The notes: generated by a model not told the origin, from the letters alone. A stretch of DNA of 64,000 nucleotides from Glaciecola sp028401415 (GCF_028401415.2 NZ_CP171821.2:4340001-4404000); one strand, 5' to 3'. Counted from the stretch's first letter, positions 8,104 through 18,199 are shown. Numbers and translations: made by a program.

Positions 8104-8700
8104 TCAGCCCTCGCTGTCAGTGATTGGGAATAGCGCGTTGTCGATAGACTCGCACAAATTATGGATAACGAGCAGATGCACCTCTTGAATTCGTGCTGTT
8201 CGTGAGGAGGGCACGCGAATTTCCACATCGTTCTCACCAATTAAGCCTGCCATCTCACCACCGTCTTTTCCAGTGAGAGCAACAATGGTCATGTCTCTGG
8301 ATAAAGCGGCCTGCATAGCACTGATCACATTTGGTGAATTTCCACTGGTTGATATTGCCAATAAAATGTCGCCCGGTTGACCGAGCGCTTTGACTTGTTT
8401 GGAAAAGACTTCATCATAGGAAAAGTCATTTGCTATCGAAGTTAGCGTTGAAGAATCGGTGGTCAGGGCAATCGCTGGCAAAGGTGGTCGATCGCGTTCA
8501 TAACGATTAAGCAACTCTGATGAAAAGTGTTGGGCATCGCCAGCTGAGCCGCCGTTTCCGCAGGTCAGGATCTTATTGCCTTGAATGAGTGCATCTATCA
8601 TCATCTGAGCCGCTTTTGCAATTGGCTCCGGCAACTGTTCAGCCGCCGCGATTTTTGTTTGAATGCTTTGCGTGAAGTTCTTCTTAATATTATCTAGCAC
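8104..8700 (-). CDS. diaA: SIS-domain DnaA initiator-associating protein DiaA
   Basis: This 198-residue single-SIS protein begins MLDNIKKNFTQSIQTKIAAA if translated from GTG at 8700, which matches the usual DiaA start and its roughly 196-residue length. AGGAG lies ten bases upstream. An in-frame ATG at 8742 would add 14 residues and overlap yraN, so I reject it. The sugar-phosphate-binding region appears as TCGNGGSAGDAQHF and LLAISTSGNSPNV. DiaA binds DnaA and promotes timely replication initiation. A GmhA-like heptose isomerase is the main alternative, but the neighbours favour DiaA. Confidence 0.9.
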   Translation of the reverse strand: MLDNIKKNFTQSIQTKIAAAEQLPEPIAKAAQMMIDALIQGNKILTCGNGGSAGDAQHFSSELLNRYERDRPPLPAIALTTDSSTLTSIANDFSYDEVFSKQVKALGQPGDILLAISTSGNSPNVISAMQAALSRDMTIVALTGKDGGEMAGLIGENDVEIRVPSSRTARIQEVHLLVIHNLCESIDNALFPITDSEG

Positions 8701-8723
8701 GGATGTGTCACTCCTATTGCTGT

Positions 8724-9080
8724 CTACACGTTTTGTATCCAATTGATATTTTGTTTATCGATTGCGATGAGGTCTATTCTCAAAGAAGTATGGTGTAAGT
8801 TTAAATCAAGTGCCTGCAAATAGCACATGATTGCTCGCTCAAGTTTACGCCGTTTTGCGCGCGTAAACATATGGGCGGCACTGCCATGAGAATCGGTTTC
8901 GCGATATTTGACTTCTACAAAGACAAATTGTTGCATATCCTTGAAAATTAAATCAATTTCGCCCGCTTTGCAGCGAAAATTCTCAGTAATAAAGCCAAGC
9001 CCCTGATCAATCAAATATCCTTTTGCCACTTGTTCGGCTTTCGCACCGGTTTCACTAGCAATCCATTGCTTAATTGGCAT
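8724..9080 (-). CDS. yraN: YraN-family (UPF0102) predicted endonuclease-like protein
   Basis: This 118-residue protein has the restriction-endonuclease-like core G-x-I-T-x-N-F-R-C-K-x-GEIDLI and VFVEVKYR, with candidate catalytic residues Glu/Asp (GEID) and Glu-x-Lys (VEVK). Its biological role is unproven. It directly abuts lpoA (start codon and upstream stop are adjacent), consistent with co-transcription. Confidence 0.92.
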   Translation of the reverse strand: MPIKQWIASETGAKAEQVAKGYLIDQGLGFITENFRCKAGEIDLIFKDMQQFVFVEVKYRETDSHGSAAHMFTRAKRRKLERAIMCYLQALDLNLHHTSLRIDLIAIDKQNINWIQNV

Positions 9081-11216
9081 CTATCCCCCTGCTTGAATTT
9101 CTCTCACCTTCAGTTCTCGCAGCACGAGTCCATTTCTGTTGACCTTCAGTGTTCCTGACAGCCCTTGTGATTCAACCTGCCCGAAAATACGCATTCGCGT
9201 TGCATCAGTGCTGAGGCTCATGGCGTCATAACCAAAGGCAAAAAGGCGTAAGAAGGTGCTAGAGGGCTCGTTGAACAAGCTGTCAATTTCTGATGCAAGT
9301 TGACTTTCACGGCCCATTGGAAGCACAAAAGGCATATCTACAAAGACGAGGTTTCTGAGATCGCGTAGTGTGTTTTTATTTTGCTTGTGGTTGTAGCTAA
9401 AAGAGGTTGCATATACGGGGATCTGTTTGTCGGTGAACAAGCTCATACTGCTTTCAATAATGGGATTGATGAGTTCTACTTCATTGGGTCTCGCAAAAAT
9501 CACAAATGCGTCAACGTCTCTGCGATTTCTTGTTACGCTGTACACTTCTTCATTGACCAAATTAGACAGTTGATTAATGCGTTGCTGACTTTGCAGCACG
9601 TTCAAGGCAGATGTAATGCCGACACGCATTGCTTTGTTGTCAGTGTATTCCACAATACTAGGCGCCGATTCAGCCCTACCATTTTGTGCAACCTCCCAGG
9701 CTTTGACGAATGCGTCTGTCATTCGCTGCGTCACGCTGGAACTATCTTGAATTAAAACGGGGTGGCGAATGTTTGCACGTAACATTTTTTCCACTAGCTG
9801 TTGTGCTTCTTGCTCTGGCGAAAGGGCAAAATAGATCCCCTCTACACCCGATTCTGGTTCAGATACTTCGTTAAGATACAAAATCGCAGGATATGAAGGA
9901 CTGGTGACGTCAGGCGCAAGGTTTGATAAAGGGTTTCCAATCATTTGCTCGCGACTAATTCTTGCAACAGACTTTGATGTTAAGCTTTGAATTTGCTCTA
10001 CATGGCTTTTCAATAGCGGCCCGATGATGTGAGAATATTCGCTCAAAGCCTCGGCAGTGATTTGGGCTGGTAAATCTTGAAATGAACCGGTATCGATGAA
10101 GCTTATATTAGGCGCTTGTTGATTATTGAAACGCCCCCTCCTTTGGGACGCTTTGGTGCTGCGATCTAGTTGAGTGAAATAACTGGCAAGAATGCCTTGT
10201 TTTATGGCCTCTCCCTGATTTTCGAGACGTCCTGATAGCGGGAGGAGAACCGCAATTTTTTCCTGTGTAAGCATGTTTTGGTCGAGAAACTCTTGAATAG
10301 ATATCGGCACATAGTCATCTTGTATGCGCGTTTCTGCGACGATGTTTGAGAGTTGCTCAATACGCTGAGACTTGCTTAAATCTGGATTCTCCACCGTACT
10401 TATCATGGCATTAAAAGAAAACAAGACTTGTGCATTTGCACCTGCGTTATTGATAATTTCGCGTCGCTCGGGTGCCGAAAGTCGAGAGAATGTTTCAAAC
10501 AGCCACTCCCAGCTATCTTTATTTCGTGTGTCGTCATCACCAAGAGATTGAAGAGCAAGACTGAGGGCTTCGCGATGTGCGCCTGCGAGTCCTTTCTCAA
10601 CACTATTGATAAAATTCAAGCGTTGAATAAGGCCCTCAGATATGACTGATGAATCGAATGTATTCCGAGTTAGAGTACTTAAGCGTCGTAGCAGCAATAG
10701 ACGAGCTTCTGTTAAGGCGATTGCAGAGGCCTTAACATCGGATGTGTTTGCAATGCTTTGCGCACTAATGCCCTTACCCGACAGACCGAAATACTCAGCT
10801 ATGGCACATTCGCTTCGAATAATATGCAGGGTTGCTATATTTTCAGCTTCACGAGCGTCATTTAAGCCTGTATAACCAGCGGGGTTTGACAATGCCTCAG
10901 GCGCTAAATTTAATGTGTTCTTTACAATGGCATTTGCAGATAAGCAGTCGCCTTGATTGGCAAAATCTTGGGCCAGAGTAGTCAATTGACTCAGCAGGGA
11001 ACTAATGTTTTGCTCGCGCCTATAGCGTTCGACTATTGAGTCAAAGTCAAAAGTCTCTTGCTCACTTGCTTGCTCGATCTTGATAGGATCTTTTGGCTTT
11101 TGACTAACAGAGCTTGTTTTCTGACTAGCACATCCGCTTAAAAGCAACATGAGTGAAACGGCACCGAAAAGGGGATAAATGTGCATTGGGGCTGTATTCA
11201 TATTGTCCTTATTCAT
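9081..11216 (-). CDS. lpoA: Penicillin-binding protein activator LpoA (LppC family)
   Basis: This 711-residue outer-membrane lipoprotein has lipobox LLSGC (Cys29 of the longer start). An N-terminal helical TPR-like region (to about 290) is followed by a type-1 periplasmic-binding-protein-like domain (from KIAVLLPLSGRLENQGEAI). LpoA reaches through the peptidoglycan to stimulate PBP1a. The start is either MNKDN or the internal Met (MNTAPMHI). Divergence from rsmI is the same as in E. coli. Confidence 0.93.
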   Translation of the reverse strand: MNKDNMNTAPMHIYPLFGAVSLMLLLSGCASQKTSSVSQKPKDPIKIEQASEQETFDFDSIVERYRREQNISSLLSQLTTLAQDFANQGDCLSANAIVKNTLNLAPEALSNPAGYTGLNDAREAENIATLHIIRSECAIAEYFGLSGKGISAQSIANTSDVKASAIALTEARLLLLRRLSTLTRNTFDSSVISEGLIQRLNFINSVEKGLAGAHREALSLALQSLGDDDTRNKDSWEWLFETFSRLSAPERREIINNAGANAQVLFSFNAMISTVENPDLSKSQRIEQLSNIVAETRIQDDYVPISIQEFLDQNMLTQEKIAVLLPLSGRLENQGEAIKQGILASYFTQLDRSTKASQRRGRFNNQQAPNISFIDTGSFQDLPAQITAEALSEYSHIIGPLLKSHVEQIQSLTSKSVARISREQMIGNPLSNLAPDVTSPSYPAILYLNEVSEPESGVEGIYFALSPEQEAQQLVEKMLRANIRHPVLIQDSSSVTQRMTDAFVKAWEVAQNGRAESAPSIVEYTDNKAMRVGITSALNVLQSQQRINQLSNLVNEEVYSVTRNRRDVDAFVIFARPNEVELINPIIESSMSLFTDKQIPVYATSFSYNHKQNKNTLRDLRNLVFVDMPFVLPMGRESQLASEIDSLFNEPSSTFLRLFAFGYDAMSLSTDATRMRIFGQVESQGLSGTLKVNRNGLVLRELKVREIQAGG

Positions 11217-11350
11217 GCTTCCACTTAGTCTACTCTATGCACTAAACACGCTCTAGTGTATCGCGCTGTGATAAAAATTCTAGTGAACAAGCCAGATTCT
11301 GTACTTCAGGTCATGTAGAATATCATCATCATTCAATCTAGAGCGATAAA

Positions 11351-12193
11351 ATGCCAGAGCAAGCATGTTTGTATATTGTGCCAACGCCCATCGGAAATCT
11401 ATCTGATATTAGCCATCGTGCTCTGGGTGTATTAACCGATGTTGATTTAATCGCTGCTGAGGATACGCGTCACTCTGCTCGGCTATTGCATCACTATAAC
11501 ATAACAACGCGCACAATAAGTCTGCATACTCATAACGAGAGTGCTCGCAGCGCACTTTTAATTGAAAAGCTATTGAGCGGCACATCTGTTGCGTTAATCA
11601 GCGATGCGGGCACACCCTTAATAAGCGATCCTGGATTTACCTTTGTAGCAGCGTGCAGACGAGAGGACATTAAGGTGATTGCATTGCCAGGCCCGTGTGC
11701 GCTGACTACAGCGCTAAGCGCTTCAGGTTTACCCACAGATGTTTTTACGTTTTTTGGCTTTTTGCCGGTTAAGCAACAAGCAAAGCAAAATGTGCTTGAG
11801 CATGCCGCGTATACTCATCATACGGCTGTGTTTTATGAAGCGCCAAGACGAATCAAAGCGACGGTTGACATGTGCATGCGCGTTCTTCCGGCCTCATGTC
11901 ATTTTGTATTAGCAAAAGAAATAAGCAAAACCTTTGAGACGTATATCTCAGGCAGTGCACAAACGCTTTTGGATTATTTAAATCTTGAAAGTGCGCATGA
12001 AAAAGGAGAGTTTGTGTTGATGTTGCATCTAGCGAAAGAAAAGGACGAAGACTTGCCTATTGAAGCAATTGCCCTGCTGGATGAGCTAGGGTCTCTGCTC
12101 CCGCCAAAACGAGCCGCGGCGGTGGTGTCAAAACACTACAAGGTAAATAAAAAACAGCTGTATGAGTTTGCCCTTAAGGCAAAAGAGTCTTAA
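11351..12193 (+). CDS. rsmI: 16S rRNA (cytidine1402-2'-O)-methyltransferase
   Basis: This 280-residue tetrapyrrole-methylase-fold enzyme methylates the 2'-O of C1402 in the ribosomal P site. Visible motifs are IVPTPIGNLSDISHRA, AEDTRHSARLL, ISDAGTPLISDPGF and PGPCALTTALSASGLP, followed by FYEAPRR. The length matches the family. It is transcribed away from lpoA across a 134-base intergenic region. Confidence 0.95.
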   Translation: MPEQACLYIVPTPIGNLSDISHRALGVLTDVDLIAAEDTRHSARLLHHYNITTRTISLHTHNESARSALLIEKLLSGTSVALISDAGTPLISDPGFTFVAACRREDIKVIALPGPCALTTALSASGLPTDVFTFFGFLPVKQQAKQNVLEHAAYTHHTAVFYEAPRRIKATVDMCMRVLPASCHFVLAKEISKTFETYISGSAQTLLDYLNLESAHEKGEFVLMLHLAKEKDEDLPIEAIALLDELGSLLPPKRAAAVVSKHYKVNKKQLYEFALKAKES

Positions 12194-12203
12194 ACAAGGA
12201 CAC

Positions 12204-12668
12204 TTAAACACTGTCGAATAAGTCCTGTACACGCTGCCTAAGATCATCGATATCGTTAATGTCAGCTGGCGCGATAAAAATCGTATCGTCACCAGCTATC
12301 GTGCCCAGCACGCCATCAGTATGACTTAACGAGTCGAGTAATCGAGCGATAAGCTGTGCGGCGCCCGGACTGGTGCGGATAATGACCATGACGTTGTTAT
12401 GCACAATATCCAAAACAAGCTGTTTGACTGGGCTTTTAGCAGTGGGCATGCCCAACTCAGGTGGAAGGCAATAGACCATATCGCCGCGAGCATCGCGCGT
12501 TCTCACGGCACCGAACTTACTCAACATACGACTTACTTTAGACTGACTGATATTGTCAAAGCCTAGGTTTTTTAATGCGCTTACAATTTCGCCCTGAGAG
12601 CCATAGCTTTCAGTATTAAGTATCTCTTTGAATGCCTTTACTAATTCATCTTGTTTGCTGCTTGTCAT
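12204..12668 (-). CDS. argR: Arginine repressor ArgR
   Basis: This 154-residue regulator has an N-terminal winged helix (about 1-70; GSQGEIVSALKNLGFDNISQSKVSRML) and a C-terminal hexamerisation and arginine-binding domain with GTIAGDDTIFIAP. It represses arginine biosynthesis genes when arginine is plentiful. It is divergent from mdh, as in many gammaproteobacteria. I did not identify a convincing ARG box in the intergenic region. Confidence 0.95.
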   Translation of the reverse strand: MTSSKQDELVKAFKEILNTESYGSQGEIVSALKNLGFDNISQSKVSRMLSKFGAVRTRDARGDMVYCLPPELGMPTAKSPVKQLVLDIVHNNVMVIIRTSPGAAQLIARLLDSLSHTDGVLGTIAGDDTIFIAPADINDIDDLRQRVQDLFDSV

Positions 12669-12811
12669 GCTTGGCTGCTCGTTATACTTTGCTTAAGGAA
12701 TGGATTACCTAAAAATAAACGTACTAATGATAGGCTGGAGACTTGATTTGCGCAATAAGATCAACAGGCTCCAAGCTTGAATAAGATAACACGCTTTAAC
12801 ATTTCCGATTT

Positions 12812-12830
12812 CTTATCCCGAGTTGAGGTT
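12812..12830. repeat. Solo end of the 323-519 miniature element
   Basis: CTTATCCCGAGTTGAGGTT matches 19 bases of the terminal repeat at 501-519. No partner end is seen nearby, so this is a remnant or a second target. It lies between argR and mdh. Confidence 0.65.
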
Positions 12831-12957
12831 AAATAATTTTTATCAGACCATTGTGTCATTGAGATAACACCTCATATAGATTATTCTCACGCACGAATTT
12901 AAGTCAGTGCATGCATACAGGTGCACCAAGATCATAAGCTCACACAGGAGATAAAAC

Positions 12958-13896
12958 ATGAAAGTAGCCGTATTAGGCGCCGCAGGCGGAATTGGGCAAG
13001 CACTGTCATTACTACTCAAAACTCAGTTACCAGCAGGTTCTGAGCTATCTTTATATGATGTAGCCCCAGTTGTTCCAGGCGTTGCAGTGGACCTTAGCCA
13101 TATACCTACTGATGTTAGAGTAAAAGGTTACGGCAAAGATGATTTAGCAGATGCGCTAAGTGCTTGTGATATCGTTTTAATCCCTGCTGGCGTGCCAAGA
13201 AAACCAGGTATGGATCGCTCAGATTTATTTAATATCAATGCAGGCATCGTTAAAAATCTGATCGAAGCCTGTGCTGATAACTGTCCAAATGCGTGCATTG
13301 GCGTTATCACAAACCCGGTGAACACCACGGTTGCGATTGCGGCTGAAACGCTTAAAGCGAAAGGCGTTTACGATAAGAACAAGTTATTTGGCGTAACCAC
13401 GCTTGATGTTATTCGTTCAGAAACCTTTGTTGCTGAACTGAAAGTAAAGAGCATCTCAGATGTCCACGTTCCTGTTATTGGCGGACATTCAGGTACCACG
13501 ATTTTGCCATTGCTTTCACAAGTTGAAGGCGTGAGCTTTAGCGATGACGAAGTAGAAAGTCTGACGAAACGTATTCAAAATGCAGGCACCGAGGTGGTTG
13601 AGGCGAAAGCTGGCGGTGGTTCTGCTACCTTGTCTATGGGACAAGCAGCGGCGCGTTTTTGCTTATCGCTAGTTAAAGCCATGCAGGGTGAAGCAGTAAC
13701 CGAGTATACCTACGTACAAGTGGATGGCTCAGAAGATGCTGCATTTTTTGCGCACCCAGTGAGATTAGGCAAAAACGGTGTTGAAGAAATCCTACCTTAC
13801 GGCGATTTAAGCGCCTTTGAAGAGCAAGCCAAAAACGACATGCTAGATGGCCTGCGCGGCGATATTCAGTTAGGTGTGGACTTCGTCAAAGGTTAA
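12958..13896 (+). CDS. mdh: Malate dehydrogenase (NAD+)
   Basis: This 312-residue enzyme interconverts malate and oxaloacetate in the TCA cycle. It shows the N-terminal nucleotide-binding GAAGGIGQ, the substrate-binding loop with Arg residues (GVPRKPGMDRSDLF), ITNPVNTTV, and the catalytic His in VIGGHSGTTILP. CACAGGAG just upstream is the ribosome binding site. A hairpin terminator follows. Confidence 0.97.
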   Translation: MKVAVLGAAGGIGQALSLLLKTQLPAGSELSLYDVAPVVPGVAVDLSHIPTDVRVKGYGKDDLADALSACDIVLIPAGVPRKPGMDRSDLFNINAGIVKNLIEACADNCPNACIGVITNPVNTTVAIAAETLKAKGVYDKNKLFGVTTLDVIRSETFVAELKVKSISDVHVPVIGGHSGTTILPLLSQVEGVSFSDDEVESLTKRIQNAGTEVVEAKAGGGSATLSMGQAAARFCLSLVKAMQGEAVTEYTYVQVDGSEDAAFFAHPVRLGKNGVEEILPYGDLSAFEEQAKNDMLDGLRGDIQLGVDFVKG

Positions 13897-13930
13897 TCTG
13901 ACGATTTGCTTTATCGCTCTATCATTTAAA

Positions 13931-13965
13931 AAGTCACTGCGTATCTGTGACGCAGTGGCTTTTTT
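13931..13965 (+). terminator. Terminator after mdh (probably bidirectional)
   Basis: A 12-bp stem with one G-T pair (AAGTCACTGCGT against ACGCAGTGGCTT) is followed by TTTTT and preceded by AAA. It may also serve the convergent methyltransferase gene, whose stop overlaps it. Confidence 0.88.
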
Positions 13966-14485
13966 ATAATCTATTATTGTTGTCTCGGCTTTTGCGAATA
14001 AACGCTTTGGAATGCACATATCCTCGTTTAGCCAGCCTGTCATATAGCAGTACATTTGCGGTCGCGGCCAGGTTCATGCTGGTGAAGGTGGGTACGTACA
14101 CTATATGAGAGCATTGCTTAACTACCTTCAACGGTATTGAACCGTCTTCAGGTCCCAGTATGTAGTATGCGTTGTCAGGGTGCTCAAATTCGGGAAGCGG
14201 TTGCGCCTGTTCCGAAATTTCGACTGCAACAGGCGTAGCGCCATGAGGCATAAACTCGAATAAGTCATCTACGCCAATAGTCGGGATTTTAAACCTTACT
14301 CCCTTAGTATCTTGATTGAAGTCTTTAGCTCGACGAAAGCGCTGTCCGGTATAAAATACTGACGATATGCCGTAACATCCCCCGGCTCGCAATATTGACG
14401 CGACATTTGATGCGGATTTTGGGTTCACTAAGCCAATACTCACTAGCCCTGGCTCGTGCGTTGAGTCATTGTTCAAAATTAACAT
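13964..14485 (-). CDS. TrmH-family (SPOUT) RNA 2'-O-methyltransferase
   Basis: This 173-residue stand-alone SPOUT domain has motif 1 (VNPKSASNVASILRAGGCYG), motif 2 (YYILGPEDGSIP) and motif 3 (SMNLAATANVLLYDR), which form the knotted SAM site. Family members methylate ribose in tRNA or rRNA; the exact target is not evident, and the sequence is not close to TrmL (YibK). It lies between mdh and ppc, convergent with mdh. Confidence 0.88.
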   Translation of the reverse strand: MLILNNDSTHEPGLVSIGLVNPKSASNVASILRAGGCYGISSVFYTGQRFRRAKDFNQDTKGVRFKIPTIGVDDLFEFMPHGATPVAVEISEQAQPLPEFEHPDNAYYILGPEDGSIPLKVVKQCSHIVYVPTFTSMNLAATANVLLYDRLAKRGYVHSKAFIRKSRDNNNRL

Positions 14486-14537
14486 CCATTTTTATTACAA
14501 CTCTCTTATGCATTCCCATACTGGCAAATGACAAGGC

Positions 14538-17186
14538 TTAGCCGGTGTTGCGTATACCAACGGCTATGCCGGTTATCGCTACCATCATCGCACTATTTAA
14601 TGCGCGAATATCATCATCCGCATCACTTTCAGACGCTTCTGATTTTCGAATGCGATCTAAGAGTTCAATTTGCAAATAGTGTAAAGGCTGCAAGTATCCC
14701 GCTCGAATGTTCATGGAATTTCGACCTAGCGGATCGTCTTCCATCATGTAGTCATGCCCCGTAATTTTAAGCAACGAATCCATGCTTTCTTTCAGTTCTT
14801 CTCGCAAAGCTTCGCCAAAATGAGCTAAGTTATCAGGTACGAGGCGTTTGTCGTAGGCTTCGCTAATAGCAGGGTCAGCTTTTTTAAACACCATGTCGAG
14901 CATAGACAAACGTGATGCGAAAAACGGCCACTGCTCAATCATTTCTTGCACATCGGCTTGATTATCTGGCGTGTTTAGGGATTCCACTGCCCGCATCACG
15001 CCGAGCCATGAGGGCAAAACTAAACGAGTTTGCGCCCACGCGAAGATCCACGGAATAGCTCGCAAGCTTTCAATGCCGCCGCTTGGCTTTCGTTTAGCAG
15101 GCCGACTTCCCAAGGGTAGTTTACCCAATTCTTGCTCAGGCGTGGCAACTCTGAAATAAGGCACAAATTCTTTGTCGTGCCGCACTGTTTTACGATAATT
15201 GTCGCAACCTTGCTCTGCCATCTGCGATATCAGCTCTCGCCAGCGCTGCTTTGGCTCTGGTGGTGGTGAGGTAATAGCCTCCACAACCGCTGACGCATAC
15301 AAGGATAAGCTGCGTTTTGCCAGTTGCGGCATACCAAATTTGTAGCGAATCGTTTCGCCTTGCTCGGTCACCCTAAAGCCACCTGCCAGTGATCCTGGTG
15401 GCTGGGAGTGTATAGCCGCTTTTGCTGGTAATCCACCGCGACCGATGGTGCCGCCGCGACCGTGGAATAAGGTGAGTTTGATGTCTTGCTCTTTTGCAAT
15501 TTTAACCAGTGCTTCTTGCGAGCTGTACTGCGCCCATCCTGCCGCGAGTGAGCCTGCATCTTTGGCTGAGTCGGAGTAGCCAATCATCACGTATTGCTGA
15601 CCGCTTATATATCCGCGATACCAGTCAATGTTTAACAAAGACTGCATTACCGCAGGTGAATGATTAAGGTCGTCCAAGGTTTCAAACAGGGGGGCAACGG
15701 GCATCGGCCAGTCAACACCGCTTTCTTTCAGTAGAAGCTGCACAGCCAAAACGTCTGAGGGCTCACTCGCCATTGATATAATGTAGATGCCGAAGCCTTC
15801 TTTGCCGTGATTTGAAATCACTTTGCAAGTATCTAGGACTTCTTGTACTTCCTCACTTGGTTGCCACTGCATCGGTATTAGCGGGCGCCGCGATGCTAAC
15901 TCTCGAAGTAAAAAGGCTTGCTTATCTTTTTCTGACCATTGATTGTAATCACCTAAGCCTAAATAGCGAGTCAACTCACTAAACACATCCGCGTGTCTGC
16001 CTGAATCTTGCCTGATATCTAATTTGAGCAGGTGCATGCCAAAGACATGTGCGCGCCGGATAGTGTCAAGCAGAGCGCCATTTGCAATGACTTTCATACC
16101 GCACTCTATCAGCGACTCGTAACACAAAATAAGTGGACTGAGTAACTCATCATTCGTCTGCATCCACTGTTCTAGCGGTGCTCTGCCTTCGCGGGTGATT
16201 TCTAGTTTTTTAACCAGCGGCTTAAGCAGTTCGCGATAGGGTTCTTTGACATCTCCCACAGCCTCTCGCATAGGCCCATTGCAGTCATTCATCGACAGTT
16301 CGACGTATAGGTCATTCATATCGTTTAAAAAAAGCTTTGCGGCGCGGCGGCGGGCTCTGAGCAACACTTCTTCAGTGACGCTTGAAGTAACGAAAGGGTT
16401 GCCATCTCGATCACCGCCCATCCAAGAACTAAACTGCACAGGTTTCGCGTCGAGGGGTAGCTGGGTGTCGAACTTTGCATCTAGCAGGTCGTCAAGATCG
16501 CGTAAAAAGTCAGGCACAGCTTCCCATAATGAGCTTTCAATTACAGAGTATCCCCACCGGGCTTCATCTACTGGCGTAGGGCGCACAGAGCGAATTTCTT
16601 CTGTATGCCAGGCTTGGGCAATCAGGTCGGCAATTCTTGCTTTAGTCTTGCGTTGTTCAACTTCGGATATACCGGGGTTGTGTAACTTTTGAAGTTGAGA
16701 GGCTAGCGCGCGGTGTTTATGAATAAGCGTGCGTCTGGTCACTTCAGTCGGATGCGCAGTTAGCACTAAGTCAATATTTAGCTTGTTAATGGCCTGCAGA
16801 ATTTGAGTTTTCTTTTCTGCATCCTTTGTCACTCCGTTGCTATCAAGCAGTTCGGAAAAGTAGCTTAATAAAGATTCGCCCTCAAGCGCTTTGCTATTGA
16901 ACTCTTGCTCGGCAATATTGGCCAAATTGAGAAATTGCGCAAAGGCGCGACCCACCGTAAGCAATGATTGATTGTCCATTTGGGCAATTGTCTTAGCAAG
17001 GCGCTCGCTACTTTGCACCTCTCCTTGCGAGGAATGACGACCGTCGTGTCGTACTTGCTCGATGCGAGCCAGCCATTCGCTCCCCAGTTCGGCTTCAATG
17101 GTCTCACCAAGGGTTGCGCCTAAGTACTTGATTGTCTCTTTTAATTGCGAAGCAAGAGTTTCTTTAGCGTCATGCACGTTGCTCAT
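14538..17186 (-). CDS. ppc: Phosphoenolpyruvate carboxylase
   Basis: This 882-residue enzyme carboxylates PEP to oxaloacetate and replenishes the TCA cycle. Catalytic signatures are present: LTAHPTEVTRRT (essential His), GGDRDGNP, MIGYSDSAKDAG and the glycine-rich FHGRGGTIGRGG, with the typical C-terminal GIAVGIRNTG. The length matches bacterial PEPC. Its product is the substrate of the nearby mdh, although the two genes are not in one operon. Confidence 0.97.
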   Translation of the reverse strand: MSNVHDAKETLASQLKETIKYLGATLGETIEAELGSEWLARIEQVRHDGRHSSQGEVQSSERLAKTIAQMDNQSLLTVGRAFAQFLNLANIAEQEFNSKALEGESLLSYFSELLDSNGVTKDAEKKTQILQAINKLNIDLVLTAHPTEVTRRTLIHKHRALASQLQKLHNPGISEVEQRKTKARIADLIAQAWHTEEIRSVRPTPVDEARWGYSVIESSLWEAVPDFLRDLDDLLDAKFDTQLPLDAKPVQFSSWMGGDRDGNPFVTSSVTEEVLLRARRRAAKLFLNDMNDLYVELSMNDCNGPMREAVGDVKEPYRELLKPLVKKLEITREGRAPLEQWMQTNDELLSPLILCYESLIECGMKVIANGALLDTIRRAHVFGMHLLKLDIRQDSGRHADVFSELTRYLGLGDYNQWSEKDKQAFLLRELASRRPLIPMQWQPSEEVQEVLDTCKVISNHGKEGFGIYIISMASEPSDVLAVQLLLKESGVDWPMPVAPLFETLDDLNHSPAVMQSLLNIDWYRGYISGQQYVMIGYSDSAKDAGSLAAGWAQYSSQEALVKIAKEQDIKLTLFHGRGGTIGRGGLPAKAAIHSQPPGSLAGGFRVTEQGETIRYKFGMPQLAKRSLSLYASAVVEAITSPPPEPKQRWRELISQMAEQGCDNYRKTVRHDKEFVPYFRVATPEQELGKLPLGSRPAKRKPSGGIESLRAIPWIFAWAQTRLVLPSWLGVMRAVESLNTPDNQADVQEMIEQWPFFASRLSMLDMVFKKADPAISEAYDKRLVPDNLAHFGEALREELKESMDSLLKITGHDYMMEDDPLGRNSMNIRAGYLQPLHYLQIELLDRIRKSEASESDADDDIRALNSAMMVAITGIAVGIRNTG

Positions 17187-17514
17187 GTAGGCATATTCCT
17201 CAATATATATCCATTATTATCTCGAACCACAACATACGCAGATGCACATGCGAAGTCTATGGTGCAAATTGAATTTGCTATTATAAATAATTATGAATCT
17301 CTTGTGGAAATTTATGCACCCACATGCATGCAGCATAGGATTAATGGCTCATGAAGCGACACTGACATGTATTAATTCGCACATTACTGTGATAGTTTTA
17401 GCGCCTCATTTTATTCATAAGCGAAGCAGTCGCTTAAGCGCCTTTTTATCCCAGTTTTGAATTCACATTCAAATGCTAATGTTGATTGAAAGGCTTCATT
17501 ATTTTGGAGATGTT
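17187..17514. other. Intergenic region between ppc and the FKBP gene
   Basis: This is an AT-rich divergent promoter region with no gene or repeat that I can support. It ends with the ribosome binding site TTGGAG (17504-17509) of the next gene. Confidence 0.4.
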
Positions 17515-18138
17515 GTGTCAGATAAGATTACAGGTGTAGAACAGCAAGCAAGTTATGGTATTGGGTATCAGATGGGTGAGCAATTAGCGAGCAATCCTTT
17601 CGATGGACTATCGCTTGATATTGTTGCGCAGGGCATTAAAGATGGTTTTGATAAATCGGAACCGGCAGTGAGTAACGATGAACTTCGCGTCGCGTTTAAC
17701 GAAATCCACCAGCGTCTGCAAGCGGCAAAGCAAGATAAGTTTGCAGAAGTGGTGGAGCAAGGAGAAGCGTTTTTAGCCGATAACGCCAAGCGTGATGAAG
17801 TAATAGTAACTGCATCGGGCTTGCAATATGAGGTGGTTAATAAAGGTGAATCTGATGTAACGCCAGATGCTTCATCTACTGTAAAAACCCATTATCACGG
17901 AACCTTGATTGACGGAACCGTATTCGACAGCAGCTATGAGCGCGGTCAACCGGCTGAGTTTCCAGTGGGCGGCGTAATAAAAGGTTGGACAGAAGCGCTT
18001 CAACTCATGAATGTTGGTGATAAATGGCGTTTGTTTATTCCACACGATTTAGCCTACGGTGAGCAAGGTGCAGGTGGTGCGATTGGCCCATTCTCAACCT
18101 TAGTATTTGATATAGAGCTGTTAGAAGTCGTCTCGTAA
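17515..18138 (+). CDS. FKBP-type peptidyl-prolyl cis-trans isomerase (FklB-like)
   Basis: This 207-residue protein has an N-terminal dimerisation domain (about 1-95; QQASYGIGYQMGEQLAS) and a C-terminal FKBP domain (YHGTLIDGTVFDSSYERG, VIKGWTEALQLMNVGDKWRL, IPHDLAYGEQG). It lacks a signal peptide, so it is probably cytoplasmic like FklB and unlike periplasmic FkpA. GTG at 17515 has TTGGAG six bases upstream; an in-frame ATG at 17473 has none and would add an untypical extension. Confidence 0.92.
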   Translation: MSDKITGVEQQASYGIGYQMGEQLASNPFDGLSLDIVAQGIKDGFDKSEPAVSNDELRVAFNEIHQRLQAAKQDKFAEVVEQGEAFLADNAKRDEVIVTASGLQYEVVNKGESDVTPDASSTVKTHYHGTLIDGTVFDSSYERGQPAEFPVGGVIKGWTEALQLMNVGDKWRLFIPHDLAYGEQGAGGAIGPFSTLVFDIELLEVVS

Positions 18139-18199
18139 AGTCTGCTTTTAAAAACGTTTTTTATTAATAGCCTAATCAGCTCTTAGAATTCGAGTCGAA

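Noticed and set aside
11243..11254. TAAACACGCTCTAG in the lpoA-rsmI gap, like an element right end
   Set aside because: The match is 10-12 bases and one-sided; it could be a remnant but cannot be supported alone.
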